DNA from: Acidimicrobiales bacterium
GTDB lineage: Bacteria; Actinomycetota; Acidimicrobiia; Acidimicrobiales; Palsa-688
NCBI GenBank assembly: GCA_030039575.1
Contig: JASHVH010000050.1
Span: 1-9,939 of the forward strand
DNA: 9,939 bases
Reading direction: 5' to 3'
Shown: piece after piece, positions 1-5,984 of the stretch
Layout of the letters: every line of letters begins with the position of its first letter
Position numbering within the stretch: the stretch's first letter is position 1
Made by a program: the position numbers and the translations under genes
Notes under the pieces: generated by a model
The model's database searches: none
Told to the model about the DNA's origin: nothing
Seen by the model: the letters and a program-made list of their open reading frames with translations, nothing else

Positions 1-3
1 AAT

Positions 4-27
4 TGTCGGCCTTCAAAAGGCACGACA
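4..27 (+). promoter_or_regulatory. Hairpin next to the ribosome binding site
   Basis: An inverted repeat runs TGTCGGCCTT (4-13), loop CAA, AAGGC (17-21), bulged A22, CGACA (23-27). This gives ten base pairs with a single bulge and a three-base loop. It ends three bases before the GAGGTG Shine-Dalgarno of the gene starting at 43, so as RNA it would sit in the 5' leader. There is no T-run after it, so it is a poor intrinsic terminator. A leader structure affecting translation or an operator are both possible; the function is inferred. Confidence 0.45.
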
Positions 28-42
28 GTGAGGTGCGATCCG

Positions 43-408
43 ATGTCTTCCACAGAAACCCCGCCACGACTGCACGAAAAGCGTGCCTTCGGCCCTGGAC
101 AAGTGGGACCACGCGACCACGAGCGGTCGTGGGACGAGCTAATGGCGGAGGCCGTCGCCTTTCTGGTCAGTGCGCGAGCGGACGTCCAGAGCCTCTCAAG
201 CAAACAGTCCTGCGAGCCTCCGGATGTACGGGTTCTTGTTTTCGTTTATGCGAAAATGGTTGAGGCACTCTCCGCTCTCGACGACCTGTGTGTGAGCCAG
301 TGGGTCAAGAGCGGATCCACGGCCCCACGGACTACTCGTTTGCAACCACCCTCACTGGAGAGGTACCTACCCGCCAGATCTCGGCAGGGCGCGAGCTGCT
401 ATGACTGA
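43..408 (+). CDS. Small hypothetical protein coupled to the MFS exporter
   Basis: This 121-residue reading frame is not recognised as any family. I chose ATG 43 over the upstream GTG 28 because GAGGTG (30-35) sits seven bases before it as a good Shine-Dalgarno. The middle third is probably helical: a stretch beginning SWDELMAEAVAFLVSARADV, then a second segment around VRVLVFVYAKMVEALSALDD. The last ~35 residues are rich in Pro, Thr, Arg and Ser and look unstructured. No signal peptide or metal motif is visible. The stop codon overlaps the MFS start in ATGACTGA, an 8-base overlap that suggests translational coupling and a role linked to the exporter. Third-position GC bias is weaker than in the flanking genes, so it could be a decayed or recently acquired gene. 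A small accessory or regulatory protein is possible but unsupported by homology. Confidence 0.45.
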   Translation: MSSTETPPRLHEKRAFGPGQVGPRDHERSWDELMAEAVAFLVSARADVQSLSSKQSCEPPDVRVLVFVYAKMVEALSALDDLCVSQWVKSGSTAPRTTRLQPPSLERYLPARSRQGASCYD

Positions 409-2155
409 ATGGCAAAAGCGGCTGACCTTGCTGGCAATGTGCATCGCACAGGGCATGATCTTGCTCGACGTAACCATCGTGAACGTAGCTCTGCCCTCGA
501 TCCAACGCGAGCTGCACGAATCGTCCGGCGATCTTGAATGGGTCATCAGCGCGTATGCCCTCAGCTTGGCCGCGTTGATCCCTCTCAGCGGCAGCCTCGG
601 AGACCGCTTCGGGCGCAAACGCTTCTTTGCCATGGGCATGGTCGTGTTCACCCTGGGAACGGTCACTTGCGCCCTCTCGACATCGGCGCTCGAGCTCATT
701 GGAGCAAGGGCGTTTCAAGGTGTCGGAGGTGCCGTCATGTCGGCGCTGGCGCTCTCCATCCTGAGCGAGACGTACTCGGGAAAAGCCCGAGCAGGTGCGA
801 TCGGGATTTGGGCGACCGTTGCCGGTCTCGGCTTCGGCCTTGGTCCAGTGGTCGGTGGTCTTTTGCTAGGGGTGTTTGGGTGGTCATCGATCTTCTGGGT
901 CAATGTTCCCTTCGCCGTCATCGGGATCGCCCTGACCATCACCGTGGTACCAGAATCCCGCAATCCCGGTTCCCGGCCTCTTGACGTTCCAGGGATCCTC
1001 ATGAGCGCCGCGGGCCTCCTGGCTCTGACCTTTGGCCTCGTCGAGTCGACATCAAGCTCCTGGGCATCGACTCCAGTGTGGCCATCGCTCGCTGCCAGCG
1101 TCGTGCTCCTTGCTTCGTTTGTGGTCTGGGAACGTCGGGCGCCCTTCCCGATGATCCCATCAGAAGTGGTAACGCTTCGCAGGTTCACCACCTCTTGCAG
1201 CGTTTATCTGGTGTCGTACGCGGCGCTGACGACGGTGTATTTCTACCTAACTCTGCTCTACCAGGACGTGGACGGATGGAGCGCCTTGCGTACAGGGCTC
1301 TCCTGGCTATTCATGAACGTTCCCTTCCTGGTGATAGCGCAATTCGCGGGTCGCCTGAGTCGCCGGGTGTCAGCGAGGGCGATCGCCGCTGGAGGCTGCC
1401 TCGTGACTGCGGCGGGCATCTTCACATTTAGCACGCTCAGAATTTCGTCGCCGTTCGTCATCGCCGCCACCGGCTATGTGCTATTCGGTGCCGGGACGGG
1501 GATGTGGATCCCGGGGGTGGCCAACGTGGCCATGCGCGACGTCCCGCCCGGCCTGTTCGGCACCGCGTCGGGGCTTTTCAACGCGTCCCGTCAAATCGGC
1601 ACCTCTGTCGGTCTCGCGGTCCTAGGTGCCATCGGCGCGGCCGCCGCAACCTCTGCCTGGAGGAGCCGGGTTAGTCATCTCCCCGACCCAGCCCAACAAG
1701 CGGCGATCGAGCAAGTTCGCAACGTTGCCGGCGCCCGGATTGGCTTGGTGACGAGAGCGCTTGGGGCAGGCCAAAGGGCAGCGGCCGAACAGGCCTTCAC
1801 TCATGGCTTCGAGGTCGCAATTCGCATTGCGGGCTTGTATCTCGTTGTTGCCGCGCTTGTCGCTGTATTCGGGCTGGGGGACGACCACAGGCGTGAGCCG
1901 GGCACCGCCGCGGTCAAGCCCGTATCAGGCACGGCCCCGTCGCCCCGCAGCGTCAGGGTGGCCCGGGGTGTTGCCGGCCGGGCAATCTCGTTTGACGAGG
2001 CGATGGCGGCCATTGCGGACAGCATCTCTGCCAAGCGCCTCGGGCGGCCCGAGGAGTTCGGGGCGGCTTGCCCCTTTTTGTGTAGCGCCCAGGCGGGCTA
2101 CATCTCAGGGCAGAACCTGAAGCTCGACGGTGGCACCTACGAGGGGGTGTCCTAA
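401..2155 (+). CDS. DHA2-family MFS drug exporter with a fused SDR tail
   Basis: This is a proton-driven multidrug exporter of the EmrB/QacA (DHA2, 14-helix) type in the cytoplasmic membrane. Visible signatures are motif D1 around LDVTIVNVALPS (22-33), motif A GSLGDRFGRKR (64-74), motif B with the Arg in ARAFQGVGG (102-110), and antiporter motif C ending in GPVVGG (148-153). Transporter-like sequence ends near residue 492. From about residue 520-530 to the end (584) the protein is instead the C-terminus of a short-chain dehydrogenase: RLGRPEEFGAA, FLCSAQAGYISGQN and LDGG. DHA2 proteins do not normally carry this tail, so the gene is an in-frame MFS-SDR chimera. The tail lacks the nucleotide-binding and catalytic parts of an SDR and should be inactive, while the exporter part looks complete and may work. 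The start overlaps the preceding small gene by 8 bases and the stop overlaps the next ATG by one base. The Shine-Dalgarno is weak, which fits translational coupling. Confidence 0.92.
   Translation: MTEWQKRLTLLAMCIAQGMILLDVTIVNVALPSIQRELHESSGDLEWVISAYALSLAALIPLSGSLGDRFGRKRFFAMGMVVFTLGTVTCALSTSALELIGARAFQGVGGAVMSALALSILSETYSGKARAGAIGIWATVAGLGFGLGPVVGGLLLGVFGWSSIFWVNVPFAVIGIALTITVVPESRNPGSRPLDVPGILMSAAGLLALTFGLVESTSSSWASTPVWPSLAASVVLLASFVVWERRAPFPMIPSEVVTLRRFTTSCSVYLVSYAALTTVYFYLTLLYQDVDGWSALRTGLSWLFMNVPFLVIAQFAGRLSRRVSARAIAAGGCLVTAAGIFTFSTLRISSPFVIAATGYVLFGAGTGMWIPGVANVAMRDVPPGLFGTASGLFNASRQIGTSVGLAVLGAIGAAAATSAWRSRVSHLPDPAQQAAIEQVRNVAGARIGLVTRALGAGQRAAAEQAFTHGFEVAIRIAGLYLVVAALVAVFGLGDDHRREPGTAAVKPVSGTAPSPRSVRVARGVAGRAISFDEAMAAIADSISAKRLGRPEEFGAACPFLCSAQAGYISGQNLKLDGGTYEGVS
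1970..2155 (+). pseudogene. C-terminal remnant of an SDR, fused to the MFS gene
   Basis: This is the part of the exporter reading frame that matches the end of FabG-like short-chain dehydrogenases: a helix like SFDEAMAAIADSI, then RLGRPEEFGAACPFL, then AGYISGQNLKLDGG. The glycine-rich Rossmann start, the catalytic Ser and the YxxxK pair, which normally precede this tail by more than 100 residues, are absent. The left boundary is approximate. The fragment ends in TAATG shared with the FAH-like gene, a stop/start arrangement typical of an authentic SDR-FAH operon pair. I therefore infer that the SDR was the original upstream neighbour and lost its first ~200 residues by deletion. Confidence 0.75.
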
Positions 2156-2757
2156 TGCACTTTGCCCATGTTTTGGATCAAACTGGCCGACCTGGGCTCG
2201 CAGTAGGCACCGGAGACGGCTTCCGCGGCCGATCGTCTGATGAGCCTCAATATCCGGGCGAGCTCCTGGCTCTGTTGCAGGAAGGTCGTGACGCCCTGTC
2301 GCGCGCCGCGTCCTCCCTGTCCGGTGGCGATCCCGTCGATCTGGAAAAGGTGACGCTCAAGCCTCCCGTGACCCGGCCGGACAAGATCATCTGCGCCGGC
2401 CTGAACTTCAGAGGCCACATCACCGGGAGTGGGTTCGAGGAGCCAAAAGTGCCCGACTTTTTCGGTCGCTTTCCCACAAGGCTCATCGGCCACGGTGAGC
2501 CCCTTCTTCGCCCTCGTGATTCTGACGAGCTCGACTTCGAGGGTGCGATAGGCGCGCAGGCCAGCCATCCGGGCCGGCAAGTGATAAGCCTGTCTGGCGA
2601 CGGCGGGCTCGCCATGCTTCTTGGGGAGCTCTTGACCCTTAAGCAGCTTCATCTGCCGGTCAAAGTCGTTGTCTTCAATAATGGGGCGCTCTCCTTGCTG
2701 TTCAGCGCTCGAGTTGAAGAGGCAGGTCAGCTGGAGGATGGGTCAGTTCAGCCGTGA
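2155..2757 (+). CDS. FAH-like N-terminus fused to a ThDP-enzyme C-terminal fragment
   Basis: This 200-residue protein has two unrelated halves. Residues 1-130 look like the start of a fumarylacetoacetate hydrolase family protein (2-keto acid hydrolase/decarboxylase fold): PDKIICAGLNFRGH (75-88), then FFGRFPTRLIGHGEPLLRPR and DELDFEG. From about residue 131 it matches the C-terminal domain of pyruvate oxidase/PoxB-like thiamine-diphosphate enzymes: AIGAQASHPGRQVISLSGDG, followed by GELLTLKQLHLPVKVVVFNN. The GDG (148-150) and N175-N176 form the usual ThDP/Mg motif with normal spacing. The junction falls inside the FAH metal motif, so the second Glu of the expected ExE is Ala131. FAH proteins are usually ~280 residues and ThDP enzymes ~550, so neither half can fold completely. 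It is probably a non-functional fusion left by deletion, though it is still open from its TAATG-coupled ATG to its stop. Confidence 0.8.
   Translation: MHFAHVLDQTGRPGLAVGTGDGFRGRSSDEPQYPGELLALLQEGRDALSRAASSLSGGDPVDLEKVTLKPPVTRPDKIICAGLNFRGHITGSGFEEPKVPDFFGRFPTRLIGHGEPLLRPRDSDELDFEGAIGAQASHPGRQVISLSGDGGLAMLLGELLTLKQLHLPVKVVVFNNGALSLLFSARVEEAGQLEDGSVQP
2545..2757 (+). pseudogene. Thiamine-diphosphate enzyme fragment
   Basis: This is the second half of the FAH chimera. It carries the cofactor-binding core of the TPP_enzyme_C domain: SGDGGLAML, then 26 residues after GDG the NN pair in VVVFNNGALS. Past that, the match to family members weakens (a possible remnant at VEEAGQLEDGS), and the frame stops ~25 residues later instead of continuing for about 100. 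The pyrophosphate and FAD/central domains are missing upstream. It therefore retains one cofactor motif without the partner domain that carries the catalytic Glu. Confidence 0.7.
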
Positions 2758-3077
2758 GAGGGTGATGGTGGTGCTCCTTTGACCTCAAAACGAAGTTTCT
2801 CAGGGTAGCACCACCACCAGTTCTCACCGTCCTCATATGACCTCACCAACGGATGGTCTCTGTTGGCAAGCCAATGAGCCATTGCGTGGCGATGTGGAGA
2901 GCTGTCGCAACAGCCAACATGCCCACACGTCACGCAAATACGCAAGTGAACCCATTCCGACCCGGACTCCAGGCACTCCGCACAGCCTTGACCCGACGGT
3001 GGCTTTCCTACCACCGAGCACAGGTGAAGACATGCTTTCCCTTCCGATCTATTTGTATTTTGTCTTACGAGTGTCAT
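2748..3077 (-). CDS. UBP-type zinc finger protein
   Basis: This 109-residue protein consists almost entirely of one UBP-type zinc finger (zf-UBP, PF02148). Candidate zinc ligands in order are C16 and H18 (CLH), C32 and C35 (CAEC), C48 and C51 (CVTC), C56, and the His residues in SSPHRHAMAH (62, 64, 68) and DHP (75). The family motifs EWVHLRIC, CGHVGCCDSS and GENWWWCY are all present. In eukaryotes this fold binds the free C-terminal Gly-Gly of ubiquitin; bacterial single-domain versions are widespread in actinobacteria and their role is not settled. I chose ATG 3077 because AAAAAGG lies five bases upstream, whereas the frame's upstream extension to 3251 shows no homology. The gene converges on the FAH/ThDP chimera with a 10-base overlap. 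It looks intact, unlike most neighbours. Confidence 0.9.
   Translation of the reverse strand: MTLVRQNTNRSEGKACLHLCSVVGKPPSGQGCAECLESGSEWVHLRICVTCGHVGCCDSSPHRHAMAHWLANRDHPLVRSYEDGENWWWCYPEKLRFEVKGAPPSPSHG
2766..2816. terminator. Long-loop inverted repeat at the convergent gene ends
   Basis: TGGTGGTGCT (2766-2775) and AGCACCACCA (2807-2816) form a perfect 10-bp inverted repeat with a 31-base loop, just past the stop of the plus-strand chimera. It lies inside the 3' end of the minus-strand zinc finger gene, where the right arm also encodes the conserved WWC motif. The position suits a bidirectional terminator, but the loop is long, there is no clear T-run, and the coding constraint explains part of the repeat. 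Confidence 0.25.
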
Positions 3078-3403
3078 TCCGACCTTTTTCGATTGGCCTA
3101 GGTGCCTAATACTTCGTAATCTACGATGCAATTGCCGCATTCGCATCAGGGCACCCCCGTGGCGGGCCCCCCTGACTTTCAGTCGCCAGACCTGGGGCGA
3201 CTCAAATTCTCCAGGGTTGGCCCCCGCGACCTCGCTTTCGCCTGACGTCACGACGGAATGAAAGAAGCCGGGTGGCCCCGATACCGGTCGCGTGTAGTTT
3301 CACGCACCGGAACCCAGTTGCTTCGTTCCTTCTCCACGCATTGGCGCGTGCCCCGGCCGTGTCGCTCCCAATCCGCGCCTCCGTCGGGTCACCGGGCCCC
3401 GTA
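3078..3403. other. Intergenic region between FUSC-like and UBP genes
   Basis: No gene is supported in these 326 bases. The stretch is less GC-rich near the zinc finger gene. It holds an ATGC-N7-GCAT inverted repeat (3126-3140) containing the 8-bp palindrome GCAATTGC (3128-3135). It also holds a weak third copy of the duplicated upstream element (about 3138-3180), with TTCGCA at 3140-3145 and CTGACTTTC at 3172-3180. The promoter of the minus-strand zinc finger gene should be here, but I see no convincing -35/-10 pair. Confidence 0.4.
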
Positions 3404-4375
3404 CTAGTCGAGCACCCCGGCCAGAGTGCCGAGGACGTCGACTACGCTGTCGGCGACTTCGACGATGGGCCCTCCGTCCGGCAAGGCCTTGGACAACGCT
3501 ACTTGAAAAGGGCGGAGGGAGACAAAGCCGGTGGGCGCCCTCATGTGGCGTAAGGAACCCGCCAACTCACAAAGCATTGCGCGCGCCGCCTCTGCCAACG
3601 CGTCAACCGCATCCCGTTCTCTCCCCACCACGTAAACTTGACCAATGCAGCAACGAGTCTCCGCCAAAGCGTGCAGCACCAATTCAGCCACTCCAAGGCG
3701 TCTGATGGCGGCGCTAATGGCCGTGGTCGCTCCGGCCGACAGCCCGGTGGTCGGCTTGTGCCACCCGACCACAGGCATCTCCTCGCGCTGAAGGCGCTGC
3801 GCCGACGCTTCGGCATCACCACGAGCGCGGCGGGCGTTCAACTGGAGTGCTCGGAGTTGGCCCAGGTCCGGGCAGCGCTCGATCGTCCCTCGCAACGTGG
3901 CACTGAGATAGGCGGCATGCGCTTCGAAGAGGCGGGCGAATTTTTCGTTTACGCCATAGCCTTCCCAAGTCGGCCATGCGATGAATGCAGCTAAGGCTAC
4001 GGCGCCGCCGATCGCGGTGTTCAGCAAACGGTCAGCCACGGTGGATGCGGCCGGGCTCCCGAGGATGTCGAGCAGCAGGACCACAAAACTGGTGAGGAAC
4101 GCACTGAATAGTATGTAGCTCAGGCTGAAAATGGCGTACGCGGCGCCGATAGCCACAACGGCCGCCGTCAGCATTTCTAATGGGCCCAAATGCCCGAAGT
4201 CCACCAGCCCGATACCCAGCCCGGCCCCCAGAGCGGTCCCAAATGCGCGCTCGCCAGTACGTCCCAAAGTGGTGGCGTAGTCGGGACGGAGGACGATGAA
4301 CAGTGTGAGCACAGCCCATCGCCCTTCGGGCAAACGAGTGGCGAGCACAATAGTTTCGAGCAAACCGGCGGTCAC
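3404..4375 (-). CDS. FUSC-family (aromatic acid/fusaric acid exporter-like) membrane protein, N-terminally truncated
   Basis: The frame matches the C-terminal half of FUSC/ArAE transporters, inner-membrane proteins implicated in export of aromatic acids such as fusaric acid. The hallmark WAVLTLFIVLRPDYATTLGR (20-39) is followed by glycine-rich helices (44-58), helices at about 67-82, 84-104 and 118-134, and a soluble helical C-terminal domain from ~145 to 323. The GTG at 4375 overlaps the stop of a short upstream frame in GTGA. However, family-like sequence continues upstream in the same frame to about 4438 (VRANVTTRSEAGRHALRIG) before reaching a stop at 4550-4552. The natural protein therefore started earlier and a frameshift probably lies near 4440. 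Typical family members are ~600-700 residues with two membrane halves, and the first half is missing. It is probably a degraded gene, although a coupled half-transporter could still be made. Confidence 0.78.
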   Translation of the reverse strand: MTAGLLETIVLATRLPEGRWAVLTLFIVLRPDYATTLGRTGERAFGTALGAGLGIGLVDFGHLGPLEMLTAAVVAIGAAYAIFSLSYILFSAFLTSFVVLLLDILGSPAASTVADRLLNTAIGGAVALAAFIAWPTWEGYGVNEKFARLFEAHAAYLSATLRGTIERCPDLGQLRALQLNARRARGDAEASAQRLQREEMPVVGWHKPTTGLSAGATTAISAAIRRLGVAELVLHALAETRCCIGQVYVVGRERDAVDALAEAARAMLCELAGSLRHMRAPTGFVSLRPFQVALSKALPDGGPIVEVADSVVDVLGTLAGVLD

Positions 4376-4536
4376 CCCGATGCGTAGTGCGTGACGACCG
4401 GCTTCGGACCGGGTGGTGACATTGGCCCGGACGCTATGGAAAACGGACCTCCGCTGGCACCCACGGCGGCCGCAAGCACGGCGAGGAGCCCGAGGGCGCA
4501 GCTGCCGAGCCGGGTAATGGATTGCTTGTGGATCAT
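4372..4536 (-). CDS. Short hydrophobic ORF upstream of and overlapping FUSC
   Basis: This 54-residue frame starts at ATG 4536 with GGAG five bases upstream, one of the better Shine-Dalgarno sites in the window. It has a basic start (MIHKQSITRLGS), one hydrophobic helix (CALGLLAVLAAAVGAS) and a Gly/Pro-rich end. Two readings are possible. It may encode the last helix of the lost N-terminal half of the FUSC transporter, separated from the rest by a frameshift near 4440. Alternatively it may be a small signal-anchor leader whose translation feeds the GTG at 4375 through the 4-base GTGA overlap. I favour the frameshift because FUSC-like sequence extends upstream of the GTG in the other frame. Confidence 0.4.
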   Translation of the reverse strand: MIHKQSITRLGSCALGLLAVLAAAVGASGGPFSIASGPMSPPGPKPVVTHYASG

Positions 4537-4562
4537 GGTCGCTCCATTGCTAGACGTGGGTC

Positions 4563-4626
4563 CATCGTCGGTCCGCGGCTCCTGTGTTCGCACCCGGAAG
4601 ACCCCTCGACAGCTCCCCTGACTTTC
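4563..4626 (-). repeat. Duplicated upstream element, copy A
   Basis: This stretch aligns without gaps to 6113-6176 at about 49 of 64 positions by hand count. Shared blocks are TCGGTCCGC (4568-4576), GTGTTCGCACC (4584-4594) and CTGACTTTC (4618-4626; CTGATTTTC in the other copy), with identical spacing. The centre can fold as GTG-TTCG-CAC. It lies 27 bases upstream of ATG 4536 on the minus strand. Read as codons, the differences between copies show no third-position bias, so it does not look like conserved coding sequence. Its role is unknown. Confidence 0.6.
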
Positions 4627-4695
4627 GCCTTCAGCGCTGTTGGCACCGGCTTAGATTGGCGACCGGGACGTCCACGGCGGCCCTCGGGGATACGC

Positions 4696-4716
4696 CTCAG
4701 GTCAGCTTTACCTGAG
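4696..4716. terminator. Perfect 7-bp inverted repeat after the aldo/keto reductase remnant
   Basis: CTCAGGT (4696-4702) and ACCTGAG (4710-4716) are perfect inverted repeats with a 7-base loop. They lie six bases past the point where aldo/keto reductase similarity ends on the minus strand. There is no T-run, so as a terminator it would be weak; an operator or recombination scar is also possible. Confidence 0.3.
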
Positions 4717-4721
4717 CGGCG

Positions 4722-5053
4722 CCTGGCATAGTCCTCCGGCGCGGCCTTCCATGGCGCGAAGATCTTGTCCAAACGTTCGAACGTCGCGGCGTCGAGCTCG
4801 CCCACCGGGCTGACCGCCCGCAAGGAGCCCTCCAGGCGAGCCGGATCTCTGAGGCCCACGATTGGCGCCGTCGCCCAGGGCGCACCTCTATTTCGAGGAT
4901 CCCGCCAAGGAGACCGGCCTGCAGGGGCGACCAGGTGGTAATGCCGACGCCGTAATCCACTCCCGCCGGGAGCAATTCGCGCTCAACGTCCCGCACCTAG
5001 AGGTTGCACAGGGACTGCTCTCTGACCAGGTCCAGCAAATTACAGCGCCCCCG
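4722..5053 (-). pseudogene. Aldo/keto reductase remnant
   Basis: Two blocks of aldo/keto reductase C-terminal sequence survive in different frames. The first (about 5038-4900) reads LVREQSLCNL, a TAG stop (4997-4999), then VRDVERELLPAGVDYGVGIT and TWSPLQAGLLGG. This matches the family pattern SEQ-x-YNL...ERE-LPAC...G-PWSPL-GGLL. The second block (about 4880-4722, another frame) reads APWATAPIVGLRDPARLEGS, then ELDAATFERLDKIF and APEDYA, the usual end of these enzymes. About 60 residues expected between the blocks are missing. The N-terminal ~200 residues, with the catalytic Asp/Tyr/Lys/His, are absent, and the remnant starts right behind the stop of the MDR oxidoreductase. A nonsense codon, an internal deletion with frameshift and a lost N-terminus make it non-functional. 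Confidence 0.78.
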
Positions 5054-5063
5054 CTGGCTCGAA

Positions 5064-5984
5064 TTAGGGCTCGAGGACGATCTTCCCGAGGGTGTGACGC
5101 TTCTCAAGATCCCAGAAGGCCTCGCGTACCTGGGTCAAGGGATAGGTCTTGGCGACGGGGATTTCGAGACGTCCCCCGGCTATCAAACCTGCCAGCTCGG
5201 CCAGGACCTCGCGGCTGGGGGCGTCCGCGCTGCCATCGGTTTTGGTCCCGTACCTCTCGGCGGCAGCGTGGTCGATGATGGTATCGATGCGGTCGGGCGG
5301 TACGCCCAACCCGATGGCCATTTCTACGTAACCACCGCCGAAGGTGTCGATAAAGGCGTCGATTCCCCCATCGGCAGCCTCCCGGATGCGGTCCTCGACC
5401 CCTTCGTCATAGGCCACCGGGACAACTCCGTGGCTGGCGAGCCAGGGGTGATGGTCTTCGCTGGCCAGACCGATCACTACGGCCCCGGCCTGGCGAGCCA
5501 ACTGCACCGCGATCGAACCGACGCCGCCGGCCGCCCCTGACACCACTAGTCTGTCGCCGGGGCCAAGTTTCACGGCCCGTACGGCGGCGTAGGCGGTTGT
5601 GCCGGCCACGAAGATGGAACCGGCCTGGTCCCACAACACGTTGGCAGGCCGCGCCACCAGGTTGTCGGCTTCGGCCACCACCATTTCGGCGTGGCTGGCC
5701 CTGGTGTCGACGAACCCGAGAACGGCGTCACCAGGGGCAAGCCCGGAGACGCCGTCCCCGACCTCTAGCACCACGCCCGACAGATCGCTCCCCTCGCCTG
5801 ACGGAAAGATGGCCGGCCACACTGAATGCAGTAGCCCTTTGCGAATGGAGGCCTCGCCGGGGTTTATGGCAGCGGCCACGACCCGGACCAAAACCTGGCC
5901 CGGGCCGGGAACAGGCCGGGGTACCTCCGCCACCTTCAGGACATCAACGTCTCCGTAATTATCGAACCTGACAGCCAGGGGCAT
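5064..5984 (-). CDS. Zinc-free MDR oxidoreductase (quinone oxidoreductase-like, NADP-dependent)
   Basis: This complete 306-residue medium-chain dehydrogenase/reductase belongs to the quinone oxidoreductase group (COG0604), cytosolic enzymes that usually use NADPH to reduce quinones or activated double bonds. The N-terminal catalytic domain has FDNYGDVDVLKVAEVPRPVP, INPGEASIRKG and SGEGSDLSGVVLEVG (62-76). The Rossmann domain begins at about residue 143 with the dinucleotide loop GAAGGVG (150-156), and it ends in LGKIVLEP as the family usually does. No structural-zinc cysteine cluster is present. ATG 5984 is chosen because GGGAGG lies four bases upstream and family homology begins exactly there; the frame's extension to 6194 has none. 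It is the best-preserved enzyme of the minus-strand cluster and sits directly upstream of the aldo/keto reductase remnant, suggesting a former redox operon. The substrate cannot be told. Confidence 0.95.
   Translation of the reverse strand: MPLAVRFDNYGDVDVLKVAEVPRPVPGPGQVLVRVVAAAINPGEASIRKGLLHSVWPAIFPSGEGSDLSGVVLEVGDGVSGLAPGDAVLGFVDTRASHAEMVVAEADNLVARPANVLWDQAGSIFVAGTTAYAAVRAVKLGPGDRLVVSGAAGGVGSIAVQLARQAGAVVIGLASEDHHPWLASHGVVPVAYDEGVEDRIREAADGGIDAFIDTFGGGYVEMAIGLGVPPDRIDTIIDHAAAERYGTKTDGSADAPSREVLAELAGLIAGGRLEIPVAKTYPLTQVREAFWDLEKRHTLGKIVLEP

Noticed and set aside
2766..2816. Strong bidirectional terminator between the convergent genes
   Set aside because: Kept only as a low-confidence candidate, because one arm encodes the conserved WWC residues of the zinc finger and the loop is 31 bases without a T-run.
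3078..3251. N-terminal extension of the zinc finger protein to 3251
   Set aside because: The sequence has no recognisable motif and the better ribosome binding site (AAAAAGG) is at ATG 3077.
4533..4720. Read-through C-terminus after the aldo/keto reductase remnant
   Set aside because: The family ends at about PEDYA; the following ~60 Arg/Pro-rich residues are simply the open frame running through non-coding DNA and the repeat element.
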